Positions 1-9,092 of a stretch of DNA of 64,000 bases are shown here, one piece after another. How positions within the stretch are numbered: the first letter of the stretch is position 1; each line of letters starts with the position of its first letter. Below the pieces are notes generated by a model. The model was not told where the DNA came from and did not search any database. It saw only the letters and a program-made list of their open reading frames with translations. The translations under genes and the position numbers were made by a program. The stretch comes from Bacillaceae bacterium OF18-1A (GTDB taxonomy: Bacteria; Bacillota; Bacilli; Bacillales; Bacillaceae_G), in NCBI GenBank assembly GCA_027694045.1, contig JAQEWB010000004.1, positions 253,655 through 317,654 on the forward strand, given 5' to 3'.

Positions 1-193
1 GAGCAGTGAATTGTTGTAGTTCTTTTTCTAGTTCATCTACTCCTGATGTTAATTTATGCAAAGCGTCTTGTTGTTGTTTTAACGTTTCTAAAGTAAGTTG
101 CTCTAATTGTTTCCCTGCTGAAGAGAAAAGGGAAAGAGATTGAGACCAGTTTTTCCAAAATGCATCGACCAATTCGTATGGTTTAGTTTCCAT
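1..193 (-). CDS. phaP: PHA granule-associated protein PhaP (partial, 3' end outside window)
   Basis: Only the N-terminal 64 or so codons lie in the window; the gene runs off the left edge. The reading begins METKPYELVDAFW and continues as an amphipathic, Gln/Leu-rich helix with no Cys, as expected for the phasin that coats polyhydroxyalkanoate granules in Bacillus. It is the first gene of the leftward arm of the pha cluster, downstream of phaQ by about 40 bp, so the two may be cotranscribed. The function is assigned from sequence plus the neighbouring phaQ, phaR, phaB and phaC. Confidence 0.85.
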   Translation of the reverse strand, partial: METKPYELVDAFWKNWSQSLSLFSSAGKQLEQLTLETLKQQQDALHKLTSGVDELEKELQQFTA

Positions 194-235
194 TATTTGA
201 CCCCCAAATGTTTTTTTGCATATTGTGAACGCAGA

Positions 236-688
236 TTACTCTGCTGTACCACCAGGTGAAGATGAAGAATCCTTTTCATCCTTGTCTGGAGAAGTGGCGA
301 ATGGAAAGAATGCGTTCGTATATAACGTAAAAAACGTCCGCAGCATATTTTGGTAATGCTCAAAAGAAGTTGCACATGTTGCTAAATATTTCTCTCCATA
401 TTCAGTTAAAGAATAAATTCTTTTCGCTGGCCCTCCTTCGCTTGTATCCCAAGTAGAAGAAATAAGATTTTCCTTTTCTAATTTGCGTAATGTTCTATAT
501 ACATTACCTTGGTCAACAGAAGAAAAGCCGATATCCATTAGCATTTGAATAAGTTTGTAACCATGAAGACTCCAGTCTTTTAGACAGAGAAGTAAGAAGG
601 GAACTAAGAAGTTTTTTGGCATGGAGTTTGGTTGTTTCGCTTGGTTGTTTTCCAAGCTTTCGCGTTGTTCTGGTTCATTATGTAGCAT
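236..688 (-). CDS. phaQ: PadR-family transcriptional regulator PhaQ
   Basis: A 150-aa protein whose residues ~27-100 form a PadR winged helix (LHGYKLIQML, then VYRTLRKLEKENLI and GGPAKRIYSLTEYG). The N-terminal ~22 residues are polar and variable. In B. megaterium and the cereus group, PhaQ represses the phaP/phaQ promoter and is released by PHA granules (family knowledge). The start at 688 is preceded by GAGGTGAT at good spacing. It is transcribed divergently from phaR, and the ~200-bp region between them must hold both promoters. Confidence 0.9.
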   Translation of the reverse strand: MLHNEPEQRESLENNQAKQPNSMPKNFLVPFLLLCLKDWSLHGYKLIQMLMDIGFSSVDQGNVYRTLRKLEKENLISSTWDTSEGGPAKRIYSLTEYGEKYLATCATSFEHYQNMLRTFFTLYTNAFFPFATSPDKDEKDSSSSPGGTAE

Positions 689-886
689 GATTGTGCATCA
701 CCTCATGAATCAGTTAGATGGAATTTTTTGCTTATAAGTGCAATTTACACCTATCTGTTTTTAAAGTCAATACATTTGTTAGAAAATAGAAAAAAATAAA
801 ATATATACTTGAAGTTTTATTCAGAATATTAGAAAATAGAGAATAGGTTGAATTGTTTCAAAAACGAAAAAGGGAGTGTAGGTAAA

Positions 887-1369
887 GTGATTGATCAAAA
901 ATTCGATCCACTACAAGCATGGAAAAATGCTTATGAACAAACCGAAACATTTTGGGGAAAAGCGCTCAATGAAACAATTAAAACAGAAGAATATTCTGCT
1001 TGGATGGGCAGCGTTCTAGATTTGAATTTGTTTTATCAAAAAGCATTAAATGATACGACAAAAAGTTATTTAGAACAGGTAAATGTACCAACGAAAGAGG
1101 ATATTGCAAGAGTGGCTACGCTTGTTATTAACTTGGAAAATAAAGTAGATAACATCGAGGAGTTTTTAGAAGAGAAGGTAGAATCTATAGGACAAGCTCC
1201 TACATTAAAGCGTGATGTTACGAAAGTAAAACAAGACATTCGCACGTTAGAAACGAAAGTTGATCAAATTTTAGAATTGCTAGAAAAGCAAAATGCAGTA
1301 CTAGCGAAACTACAAGAACCTGTAAAAGAAGAAGTAAAACCTGCAAATAAGCCAGAAAATAAAAAATGA
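887..1369 (+). CDS. phaR: Class IV PHA synthase subunit PhaR
   Basis: A 160-aa protein that partners PhaC in class IV polyhydroxyalkanoate synthases. The GTG at 887 is chosen because it gives the family N-terminus (V/M)IDQKFDPLQAW and follows a GGGAG-type ribosome binding site; an in-frame TTG at 848 lacks one. The sequence is rich in Glu, Lys and Trp, with predicted coiled coil from ~residue 80 onwards (VATLVINLENKVDNIEEFLE, later LETKVDQILELLEKQ), and a charged Pro/Lys tail. It has no catalytic motif, consistent with a structural or activating subunit. phaB and phaC follow. Confidence 0.9.
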   Translation: MIDQKFDPLQAWKNAYEQTETFWGKALNETIKTEEYSAWMGSVLDLNLFYQKALNDTTKSYLEQVNVPTKEDIARVATLVINLENKVDNIEEFLEEKVESIGQAPTLKRDVTKVKQDIRTLETKVDQILELLEKQNAVLAKLQEPVKEEVKPANKPENKK

Positions 1370-1393
1370 TAATCGCGCTTGTTTATAACATGT

Positions 1394-1417
1394 AAAAGAG
1401 AAGGGAGAATCTCTTTT
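1394..1417 (+). terminator. Short hairpin between phaR and phaB
   Basis: The inverted repeat AAAAGAGA / TCTCTTTT with an 8-nt loop lies in the 149-bp phaR-phaB gap, with only a short T tract after it. It could be a weak terminator or attenuator that lowers phaB-phaC expression relative to phaR, or an mRNA stabiliser. No experimental support is visible. Confidence 0.4.
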
Positions 1418-1518
1418 CTATATAAACAGCGAAACATAATTAATATATGGACTCCATAGTATGAGTACCAAAATGATTCATAATATTCGTTCACAAATTC
1501 ATTTAAGGGGGAAAAGAA

Positions 1519-2262
1519 ATGGTTCAATTAAATGGCAAAGTAGCAATCGTAACAGGTGGGGCAAAAGGAATTGGAAAAGCGATTACAGTAGCATTAGCAC
1601 AAGAGGGAGCAAAAGTTGTTATTAACTATAATAGCAGTAAAGAAGCAGCTGAAAACTTAGTAAATGAACTAGGTAAAGAAGGTCATGACGTTTATGCAGT
1701 TCAAGCAGATGTTTCTAAAGTAGAAGATGCAAATCGCCTTGTAGAAGAAGCTGTGAATCATTTTGGTAAAGTGGATATTCTTGTTAATAATGCTGGTATT
1801 ACAAGAGATCGTACATTCAAAAAGTTAAATCGTGAAGATTGGGAGCGCGTCATTGATGTGAATTTAAGCAGCGTATTTAACACAACAAGCGCGGTACTTC
1901 CATACATATCGGAAGCAGAAGAAGGAAGAATCATTAGCATTTCTTCTATCATTGGACAAGCTGGTGGATTTGGACAAACAAACTACTCAGCGGCAAAAGC
2001 AGGTATGTTAGGATTTACAAAATCATTAGCATTAGAACTTGCAAAAACAAATGTAACTGTAAACGCTATTTGCCCAGGATTTATCGATACAGAAATGGTA
2101 GCAGAGGTACCAGAAGAAGTTCGTCAAAAAATCGTTTCTAAAATCCCGAAAAAACGTTTTGGTCAAGCTGAAGAAATTGCAAAAGGTGTAGTATACCTAT
2201 GCCGTGACGGTGCATACATTACAGGTCAGCAATTAAATATTAACGGCGGATTATATATGTAA
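1519..2262 (+). CDS. phaB: Acetoacetyl-CoA reductase (3-oxoacyl-ACP reductase family)
   Basis: A 247-aa short-chain dehydrogenase that reduces acetoacetyl-CoA to (R)-3-hydroxybutyryl-CoA with NADPH, supplying monomer to PhaC. Visible are the nucleotide motif TGGAKGIG (residues 12-19), NNAG (~90-93), catalytic Ser142/143, Tyr156 and Lys160 in YSAAK, and the usual C-terminus ITGQQLNINGGLYM. The start follows AAGGGGGAAAAG. Length and motifs are those of an intact enzyme. FabG paralogues look alike; the position between phaR and phaC makes PhaB the better call. Confidence 0.93.
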   Translation: MVQLNGKVAIVTGGAKGIGKAITVALAQEGAKVVINYNSSKEAAENLVNELGKEGHDVYAVQADVSKVEDANRLVEEAVNHFGKVDILVNNAGITRDRTFKKLNREDWERVIDVNLSSVFNTTSAVLPYISEAEEGRIISISSIIGQAGGFGQTNYSAAKAGMLGFTKSLALELAKTNVTVNAICPGFIDTEMVAEVPEEVRQKIVSKIPKKRFGQAEEIAKGVVYLCRDGAYITGQQLNINGGLYM

Positions 2263-2346
2263 TGAAGTAAGAAGAAAGTGCATATCCATAGCAGGAATGC
2301 ACTTCTTTCTTTAAAAAGGAAATTGACCAAAAAGGAGATAGAAAAA

Positions 2347-3432
2347 ATGACTACATTCGTAACAGAATGGGAAAAACAATTAGAGTTATACCCAGAAGAG
2401 TACCGAAAAGCATACCGTCGTGTGAAAAGGGCGAGTGAAATTTTATTACGTGAACCAGAACCACAAGTAGGATTAACGCCGAAAGAGGTTATTTGGACGA
2501 AGAATAAGACGAAGCTTTATCGCTACATTCCAAAACAAGAAAAAACACAAAGAGTTCCAATTTTATTAATATATGCTCTCATTAATAAGCCATATATTAT
2601 GGATTTAACTCCAGGAAACAGTTTAGTGGAATATCTAGTGGATCGTGGTTTTGATGTGTATATGCTTGATTGGGGCACATTTGGTTTAGAAGATAGTCAT
2701 TTGAAATTTGATGATTTTGTGTTTGATTATATTGCAAAAGCAGTGAAAAAAGTAATGCGTACTGCAAAATCGGACGAGATCTCTTTACTTGGTTATTGCA
2801 TGGGTGGAACGCTAACGTCTATTTACGCGGCACTTCATCCACACATGCCAATTCGTAACTTAATTTTTATGACAAGTCCTTTTGATTTCTCTGAAACTGG
2901 ATTGTATGGTCCTTTATTAGATGAGAAGTATTTCAATTTAGATAAAGCGGTTGATACATTCGGAAATATTCCGCCAGAAATGATTGATTTTGGTAACAAA
3001 ATGTTAAAACCAATTACAAACTTTGTTGGGCCATATGTCGCTTTAGTAGATCGTTCAGAGAATGAGCGCTTCGTCGAAAGCTGGAGATTAGTTCAAAAGT
3101 GGGTTGGCGATGGTATTCCTTTCCCTGGCGAAGCATATAGACAGTGGATTCGAGATTTTTATCAAAATAATAAATTGGTGAAAGGTGAGCTCGTTATTCG
3201 CGGACAAAAGGTAAACCTTGAAAATATTAAGGCGAATGTCTTAAATATTTCTGCGAAACGTGATCATATTGCTCTGCCATGCCAAGTGGAGGCTTTACTA
3301 GATCATATTTCTAGTACAGATAAACAATATGTATGTTTACCAACAGGACATATGTCGATTGTTTACGGTGGAACAGCTGTAAAACAAACATACCCAACAA
3401 TTGGAGATTGGCTTGGCGAGCGTTCGAATTAA
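2347..3432 (+). CDS. phaC: Class IV poly(3-hydroxyalkanoate) synthase subunit PhaC
   Basis: A 361-aa synthase that polymerises 3-hydroxyacyl-CoA with PhaR. It has an alpha/beta hydrolase fold with a lipase-like box GYCMGG containing nucleophile Cys151, and catalytic Asp306 and His335 fall exactly where class IV enzymes have them. The ATG at 2347 is preferred over the upstream in-frame GTG at 2278 because AAGGAGATAG precedes it and the length then matches the family. It lies 84 bp downstream of phaB, and a strong terminator follows, so phaR-phaB-phaC form one unit. Confidence 0.95.
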   Translation: MTTFVTEWEKQLELYPEEYRKAYRRVKRASEILLREPEPQVGLTPKEVIWTKNKTKLYRYIPKQEKTQRVPILLIYALINKPYIMDLTPGNSLVEYLVDRGFDVYMLDWGTFGLEDSHLKFDDFVFDYIAKAVKKVMRTAKSDEISLLGYCMGGTLTSIYAALHPHMPIRNLIFMTSPFDFSETGLYGPLLDEKYFNLDKAVDTFGNIPPEMIDFGNKMLKPITNFVGPYVALVDRSENERFVESWRLVQKWVGDGIPFPGEAYRQWIRDFYQNNKLVKGELVIRGQKVNLENIKANVLNISAKRDHIALPCQVEALLDHISSTDKQYVCLPTGHMSIVYGGTAVKQTYPTIGDWLGERSN

Positions 3433-3436
3433 AAAG

Positions 3437-3473
3437 AAAAATCCAACTAGCGTTTGTTAGTTGGATTTTTTTA
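3437..3473 (+). terminator. Rho-independent terminator after phaC
   Basis: Stem AAATCCAACTA / TTAGTTGGATTT with a 6-7-nt loop followed by a T run, 5 bp after the phaC stop codon. Confidence 0.85.
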
Positions 3474-3525
3474 TGGGAAATAACAAAATATAGAAAGGAG
3501 AAATATATATTTTAGGAGTATAATT

Positions 3526-4719
3526 ATGAAACTAATGACTGGTAAGTTGTTTTGGAATACAGGCGTTTCTGTACCTTGTTATCCACCGTTAGAAAGTGAT
3601 ATGATATGTGATGTGCTCGTAATTGGAAGTGGTGAATCAGGTGCTCACATAGCGTATTCGTTAGCGAAAATCGGAATGAGTGTTACGCTTATTGAAAAAA
3701 GAGCAATTGCTTGTGGTAGCACAGCTGCCAATACAGGTTTATTACAATTTCTTCATGATAAATCGTTAATCTCTCTTATTCATACATTCGGTAAAGAAAA
3801 AGGGGTACGAGCATATAGTCTTTGTTATGAAGCTTTAAGAACAATGGAGAAAGTTGTACCAACTCTCGATATTAACCCCCATTTTATTCCGCGAAATAGT
3901 TTATATTATGCAAGTAAAGGTGAGGATGTCTCGTTTTTACAAGAGGAATATAATACGTTACGTGATTATGGATTTCCAGTTGAATATTTTACAGAATCTG
4001 ATATTAAGAAACGGTATTCCTTTACAAGACAAGCAGCGTTATATACGCATGGGGATGCTGAGGTAAACCCGTATTTATTAGCACATAGTCTTTTGCATAA
4101 AGCAAATCAAATGGGTGCTACTATACATGAACATACAGAGGCAATACATATAAAAAAACGCCAAAATGATTTAATTTGTTACACGAAAACAGGAAATCAA
4201 ATCATAGCAAAGAATATTATTATGGCGACAGGTTATGAACTGCTTTTTGGTAAGAAAGAAAAAAATGCAACGGTAGAAACGTCTTATGCAGTTGTAACAA
4301 ATAAGATAGATCATTTTGAGGGCTGGCATGAGCGATCATTAATTTGGGAAACAGCAAGACCGTATTTATATTTGCGGACGTATCAAAATCGTATCGTTGT
4401 AGGTGGATTAGATGAAGCGCTGAAAATTCAAAAAATCGGAGATACGAAATTGTTGCATAAGCGTGATATTCTTATTAACATTGTAAAAGAAATGTTCCCG
4501 CAGTATAAAAATGTATATGCAGATTACTATTGGGCAGCAGCATTTGGTGGTAGTCATGATGGTCTTCCTATTTTAAAAGAAGACAAGAAGATACATAATT
4601 TATTTTACGCATTGCCGTATGGAGGAAATGGAACTGTGTACGGAATGGTATTTGCCAAATTATTTGAGCAGTTATTTACAAATAAAGAAACTGAAGATTT
4701 TTCTTTATTTAATCGATAG
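3526..4719 (+). CDS. FAD-dependent oxidoreductase (DAO / GlpO fold)
   Basis: A 397-aa protein with an N-terminal Rossmann FAD motif at ~residues 28-60 (VLVIGSGESGAHIAYSLA ending in VTLIEKR) and a second FAD-contact region near the C-terminus (YALPYGGNGTVYGM). This is the D-amino-acid oxidase-like family; the amine or amino acid substrate cannot be read from sequence. The ribosome binding site TAGGAG is close to the ATG. ktr-type potassium channel gene starts 23 bp later, so the pair is probably cotranscribed although no functional link is evident. Confidence 0.8.
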   Translation: MKLMTGKLFWNTGVSVPCYPPLESDMICDVLVIGSGESGAHIAYSLAKIGMSVTLIEKRAIACGSTAANTGLLQFLHDKSLISLIHTFGKEKGVRAYSLCYEALRTMEKVVPTLDINPHFIPRNSLYYASKGEDVSFLQEEYNTLRDYGFPVEYFTESDIKKRYSFTRQAALYTHGDAEVNPYLLAHSLLHKANQMGATIHEHTEAIHIKKRQNDLICYTKTGNQIIAKNIIMATGYELLFGKKEKNATVETSYAVVTNKIDHFEGWHERSLIWETARPYLYLRTYQNRIVVGGLDEALKIQKIGDTKLLHKRDILINIVKEMFPQYKNVYADYYWAAAFGGSHDGLPILKEDKKIHNLFYALPYGGNGTVYGMVFAKLFEQLFTNKETEDFSLFNR

Positions 4720-4742
4720 AAAAAAGGTAGCGAAGTGATGGA

Positions 4743-6092
4743 ATGAGAGATATAAAAAAGTTTTTACAAAAATTACGTCCTGTCCAACTTATTGTTTTGT
4801 TTTATTTACTAGCAGTAGTTGTATCGGTGATATTACTTAGTTTACCGTTTGTTACGAAGCCTGGTGTGAAATGGACATTTATAGATGCACTATTTACATC
4901 TGTTAGTGCGGTAAGTGTTACAGGACTGTCTGTTGTTACGATTTCAGATACATTTACTACGTCAGGAATTATTGTTCTAGCTCTAATTTTACAATTAGGC
5001 GGCTTAGGAATTATGGCGCTTGGTACATTCGTTTGGATAATAACGGGGAAAAAGATCGGTTTGCAGAGAAGAAGATTAATTATGGCAGATCATAACCAAG
5101 GAAATTTATCAGGCCTTGTAGAGTTGATGCGTTCTATTTTAATTGTCATTATTTCGATAGAACTTATTGGAGCACTCCTGCTAGGTACAAGATTTCTACT
5201 CTATTTTCCGACGTGGCAAGAAGCTTATTTTCACGGTTTTTTTGCGGCCGTTAGTGCAACAACGAATGGCGGATTTGATTTAACTGGTCAATCGCTGATC
5301 CCGTACAAAAAAGATTATATTGTACAAATGATTCATATGCTGCTTATTATTTTAGGTGCTATTGGTTTTCCAGTATTAATGGAAGTGAAGCAATTCTTTA
5401 GTAAGAAACGACAGCAACTATTTCGTTTTTCATTATTTACAAAATTGACGACAACAACATTCTTTGCACTCGTTGTTGTTGGAACAATTATGATTTTTTT
5501 ACTAGAACGAAATCATTTTTTAGTAGGAAAGTCATGGCATGAAACGATATTTTATACATTATTCCAATCTGTGACGACACGAAGTGGTGGGCTGGCAACG
5601 ATGGATATACGTGAATTGTCACAAGCAACACTTTTATTTATGAGTATATTAATGTTTATCGGGGCATCCCCAAGTTCGGTTGGGGGCGGAATACGTACAA
5701 CTACATTTGCTGTTAGTATATTGTCGTTATATACATTTGCAAGGGGCGGTAGAACAGTACGAGTCTTTAAACGTCAAATACACGAAGAGGATGTATTGAA
5801 AGCGTCTGTCGTTATGACGATGGGTATTTTATTATGTGCTACAGCGTTATTCATTTTATCCATTACAGAGAATGTGCCTCTTATGAGCTTAATTGTTGAA
5901 GTTTGTTCTGCTTTTGGAACAACAGGACTATCAACAGGGATTACGCCAGACTTAACAACTGTTGGAAAACTTGTACTCATTGTACTTATGTTTATCGGAC
6001 GTGTCGGTATTTTAACATTTATACTGGCTAGTGGTGGAAGAGAACAGCCACCTCGTTATAAGTATCCGAAAGAGAGAATTATTATTGGATAG
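4743..6092 (+). CDS. Potassium uptake protein, TrkH/KtrB family
   Basis: A 449-aa polytopic membrane protein. Four repeated M1-P-M2 units are visible, each with the pore glycine of the Trk/Ktr selectivity filter (TSVSAVSVTGLSVV, SATTNGGFDLTG, SVTTRSGGLATMD, SAFGTTGLSTGI). The length fits KtrB/KtrD of Bacillus rather than the longer TrkH. It needs a cytoplasmic RCK subunit (KtrA/KtrC), which is not in this window. KtrB versus KtrD cannot be decided here, so no symbol is given. A bidirectional terminator follows. Confidence 0.88.
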   Translation: MRDIKKFLQKLRPVQLIVLFYLLAVVVSVILLSLPFVTKPGVKWTFIDALFTSVSAVSVTGLSVVTISDTFTTSGIIVLALILQLGGLGIMALGTFVWIITGKKIGLQRRRLIMADHNQGNLSGLVELMRSILIVIISIELIGALLLGTRFLLYFPTWQEAYFHGFFAAVSATTNGGFDLTGQSLIPYKKDYIVQMIHMLLIILGAIGFPVLMEVKQFFSKKRQQLFRFSLFTKLTTTTFFALVVVGTIMIFLLERNHFLVGKSWHETIFYTLFQSVTTRSGGLATMDIRELSQATLLFMSILMFIGASPSSVGGGIRTTTFAVSILSLYTFARGGRTVRVFKRQIHEEDVLKASVVMTMGILLCATALFILSITENVPLMSLIVEVCSAFGTTGLSTGITPDLTTVGKLVLIVLMFIGRVGILTFILASGGREQPPRYKYPKERIIIG

Positions 6093-6097
6093 TACGA

Positions 6098-6132
6098 AAC
6101 CATTCTACCTATGTTAGGTAGAATGGTTTTTT
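6098..6132. terminator. Bidirectional terminator
   Basis: Stem AACCATTCTACCT / AGGTAGAATGGTT with T runs on both strands, between the convergent potassium channel and DUF3905 genes. Confidence 0.85.
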
Positions 6133-6466
6133 AGTCGTTAATGCCAAATTGAGGATGCATAAAAGCGTCCTTTTTATTATCAACTTTCTTTTTTAGCAAT
6201 TTCTGATTTTCTTCTGAAATCCATCCGATATCATTTGTGGGATGGACCCATTCATCTCCAGACATAATGGCAGGATCTACCTCATCACTCCAATTGTTTA
6301 ACGGGCTGTTCACGGAATCGTATTTGCTGTCCCCAATTATAACATCATATTGATTTACAAAAGGTTGTTGCATTTTTTTTCCTGTTCCTTTAAAAGACGG
6401 AAAGTTCATTTGATGTGGGAGCGTTTCGCCTAAAATTGGCGATTGGATTGATTTTTTCTCTTTCAA
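6131..6466 (-). CDS. DUF3905 family protein
   Basis: A 111-aa soluble protein with no signal peptide. It is rich in Asn, Asp, Pro and Trp with a well-spaced NNWSDEVDPAIMSGDEW segment that I associate with the DUF3905 family of spore-forming Bacillaceae. The start is a TTG preceded by AAAGGAGCG. The function is unknown; the restricted distribution in spore formers would suit a sporulation role, but that is inference. Confidence 0.75.
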   Translation of the reverse strand: MKEKKSIQSPILGETLPHQMNFPSFKGTGKKMQQPFVNQYDVIIGDSKYDSVNSPLNNWSDEVDPAIMSGDEWVHPTNDIGWISEENQKLLKKKVDNKKDAFMHPQFGIND

Positions 6467-6616
6467 AGTAATCGCTCCTTTTGTAATGGTATGTTCATAT
6501 GTAGTATTTCCATTAATAAGCTCTTATGTACTTGTTAACACTTGCCAGTCATAATTATGAAAGATTGATTTAAACTAGCATAGAAAGTGAATTTTTGAGA
6601 GCAGGTGAATGTATTG

Positions 6617-6766
6617 GTGAAAAGAAAAGTGAAACAAAATGCGGCAATCAATAATAATAAAACTCCGAAAGAAAGCTTACCAGATGCAGAATTTGCATTA
6701 GAGTATGAGGGAGAAAATAGCGCGAAGTATGCAAATCGTAATTCTAAAAAAGGTAAACAAAAATGA
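6617..6766 (+). CDS. Small Lys/Asn-rich protein, spore-protein-like
   Basis: A 49-aa basic protein starting KRKVKQNAAINNN and ending KYANRNSKKGKQK, with an acidic-aromatic centre (DAEFALEYEGE). It has its own GCAGGTG ribosome binding site and a strong terminator immediately after, which supports a real gene. The GTG at 6617 is spaced better than the adjacent TTG at 6614. Composition and the EF-A-x-E motif recall gamma-type small acid-soluble spore proteins, and it resembles the small protein at 62255 in style. The family is not securely identified. Confidence 0.6.
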   Translation: MKRKVKQNAAINNNKTPKESLPDAEFALEYEGENSAKYANRNSKKGKQK

Positions 6767-6797
6767 GGCGTTTTTTACAAACGCCTCATTTTTTTGT
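6763..6797 (+). terminator. Rho-independent terminator
   Basis: AATGAGGCGTTT / AAACGCCTCATT stem followed by seven T residues, overlapping the stop codon of the small upstream gene. Confidence 0.88.
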
Positions 6798-6994
6798 GGG
6801 ATTATAAAGGTTTTTTTAATTATTTGTAAATTTAGTACTTATTATTAGCAGAAAAATGCGAAAAAACATAGAAGTAGCAACGTATTACACAAAAACAAAC
6901 AACAAACAAAAGATTAATGTTGGTTTAATACTGCTTTTACACTTATTGGTTATATTTGAGTTGTACATAAGATTTGTAAAAGGAGAGAAAAACA

Positions 6995-8071
6995 GTGAAA
7001 AAAACAATCTTTAAAGCTGTAGCAACTGGAATGGTATTTTCGTTATTAATGGGGTGTGGTGCAAAGAAAGAAGAAAGTGCTGGAGCAAAAGTGAAAGATG
7101 ATAAATTATCTGGATCATTAACTGTTTACACGGCTATTGAAGAAGAGCTTGTACCAATTTATCTTGAGTCTTTTAAAAAGAAATACCCAGATGTGAAGTT
7201 GAACATTGTACGTGATTCAACAGGGGTTATTACAGCGAAATTGCTAGCTGAAGGAAAAAATACACAAGCAGATGTTGTATGGGGAACTGCCGCATCAAGT
7301 CTATTAGCTTTAGAGAAAAAAGATATGTTAAAAGAATACTCTCCAAAAGGAGCGGATCGTGTTCTTCCGCAATTCAAAGATGATAAGCAACCTGAAAAAT
7401 GGGTAGGTAATACGGCATTTATGACGGGGATTGCTGTAAATAAAGAAGAACTAAAGAAGAAAAATTTACCGATGCCAGAATCATACGAAGATTTAACGAA
7501 ACCAGAGTATAAAGGAACGCTTGTTATGCCACATCCGGCTTCTTCTGGGACAGGGTTTTTAACAGTTTCTGCATGGTTACAAATTATGGGGGAAGATAAG
7601 GGCTGGGATTACATGAAAAAACTTCATGATAATATGGCAACTTATACACATTCAGGTTCAAAACCAGCAAAATTAGCAGGTGCAGGTGAATATCCAGTAG
7701 GCGTGTCAATGGTTTATAGTGCTTTAAAAGAAAAGCAAAAAGGTGCACCGGTTGAAGTTGTATTACCGAAAGAAGGATTAGGTTGGGAAGTAGAAGCGAA
7801 CGCACTTATTAAGAAAGATAATGCAAAAAATGATAAATTAGCACAAGCATTTTTAGATTGGGCAATTACAGATGATGTAATGAAGTTGTACTTTGAGAAA
7901 AATGGATTTGCGACAATTAAAAATGATTATAAACTTCCAGAAGGGTTCCCGAAAGATATAACAGAAAAGTTATACAAAAAGAATGATTTCAAATGGGCAG
8001 CAGAGAATCGTGACAAAATTTTAGAGCGTTGGGAAAAAGAATTCGGTCAAAAAGCAGAAGCGAAAAAGTAA
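6995..8071 (+). CDS. 2-aminoethylphosphonate ABC transporter, substrate-binding lipoprotein
   Basis: A 358-aa secreted lipoprotein of the type 2 periplasmic-binding fold (iron/AEP-binding class). The signal peptide ends in lipobox LLMGC, with Cys21 the acylated residue. The mature part starts with a Lys/Glu linker and then SGSLTVYTAIEEELV, typical of PhnS-like and Fbp-like proteins. Substrate specificity is inferred from the operon, which continues with ATPase, permease, PhnX and PhnW. The start has an AAAGGAGAG site. About 230 bp upstream without genes should contain the operon promoter. Confidence 0.88.
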   Translation: MKKTIFKAVATGMVFSLLMGCGAKKEESAGAKVKDDKLSGSLTVYTAIEEELVPIYLESFKKKYPDVKLNIVRDSTGVITAKLLAEGKNTQADVVWGTAASSLLALEKKDMLKEYSPKGADRVLPQFKDDKQPEKWVGNTAFMTGIAVNKEELKKKNLPMPESYEDLTKPEYKGTLVMPHPASSGTGFLTVSAWLQIMGEDKGWDYMKKLHDNMATYTHSGSKPAKLAGAGEYPVGVSMVYSALKEKQKGAPVEVVLPKEGLGWEVEANALIKKDNAKNDKLAQAFLDWAITDDVMKLYFEKNGFATIKNDYKLPEGFPKDITEKLYKKNDFKWAAENRDKILERWEKEFGQKAEAKK

Positions 8072-8090
8072 GTAAGTGGGAGAGAGAAAA

Positions 8091-9092
8091 ATGAGCGAAT
8101 ATTTATCAATTCAACACATTCAAAAGCAGTTTGATGCATTTACAGCGTTAAAAGATGTATCTTTTACAGTGAAAAAAAATGAGTTTGTTTGTTTATTAGG
8201 CCCGAGTGGTTGTGGGAAAACGACGTTGCTTCGCATTTTAGCAGGGTTAGAAGAGGCAACAACAGGTAGTATTGCTGTGAATGGAAAAGATATTACAGCA
8301 TTGCCACCTGGTAAGAGAAACTTCGGAATGGTTTTTCAATCGTATGCATTATTTCCTAATTTAACAGCACTTGAAAATATTGAATATGGCTTAAAGACAA
8401 AAAAATATGGGAAAGCAGAAGTAAAAGAGAAGGCGCTATCGGCGTTAGAACTTGTCGACTTACTGAATGTAAAAGATAAATATCCTGCTCAAATGTCTGG
8501 TGGACAACAGCAGCGAGTAGCACTTGCACGTGCACTCGCTCTGTCTCCAGATATTTTGCTACTAGATGAGCCGTTATCTGCTTTAGATGCAAAAGTACGT
8601 GAAAAGTTGCGTAGAGAAATGCGTGATTTACAAGAAAAAGTAGGAGTCACAACGATTATGGTAACGCATGACCAAGAAGAGGCATTAACGATGGCTGATA
8701 AAATTGTTGTAATGAATCATGCGGAAATTATGCAGATTGGAACACCAGAGGAGATTTATCAAAGGCCAGCCAATCCGTTTGTGGCAGATTTTATTGGTTC
8801 TATTAATTTCTTTTCGAAAAATAATGAAGAACATGCAATTCGTCCTGAACATGTAACAGTTGTACAAAAGGATGGTATGAAAACAGTTGTGGAAAGTATG
8901 GAGTTTCGTGGATCTGTATATCGGACGGAAGTGCGGGTTATAGAAGAGAATACGCATTTTTATAATGAAAAAATTGTAGTGGATATATTGGCATCGGAAG
9001 TAGAGAAAACTGCTATTAGAAAAGGAAAGCCAATTCAAATCTCTTTCTCAGAAAATCATATGTTGTCATATGGAAAGAAGGTCACTGTATAG
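8091..9092 (+). CDS. 2-aminoethylphosphonate ABC transporter, ATP-binding protein
   Basis: A 333-aa ABC ATPase of the importer class with Walker [11 protein letters not shown]-loop, signature [14 protein letters not shown] and Walker B ILLLDEP. The C-terminal ~100 residues form the TOBE-like regulatory domain. The ATG at 8091 follows GGGAGAG; an in-frame GTG at 8076 is too far upstream of it. It abuts the permease gene without a gap, which implies coupled translation. It powers the phosphonate importer. Confidence 0.9.
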   Translation: MSEYLSIQHIQKQFDAFTALKDVSFTVKKNEFVCLLGPSGCGKTTLLRILAGLEEATTGSIAVNGKDITALPPGKRNFGMVFQSYALFPNLTALENIEYGLKTKKYGKAEVKEKALSALELVDLLNVKDKYPAQMSGGQQQRVALARALALSPDILLLDEPLSALDAKVREKLRREMRDLQEKVGVTTIMVTHDQEEALTMADKIVVMNHAEIMQIGTPEEIYQRPANPFVADFIGSINFFSKNNEEHAIRPEHVTVVQKDGMKTVVESMEFRGSVYRTEVRVIEENTHFYNEKIVVDILASEVEKTAIRKGKPIQISFSENHMLSYGKKVTV

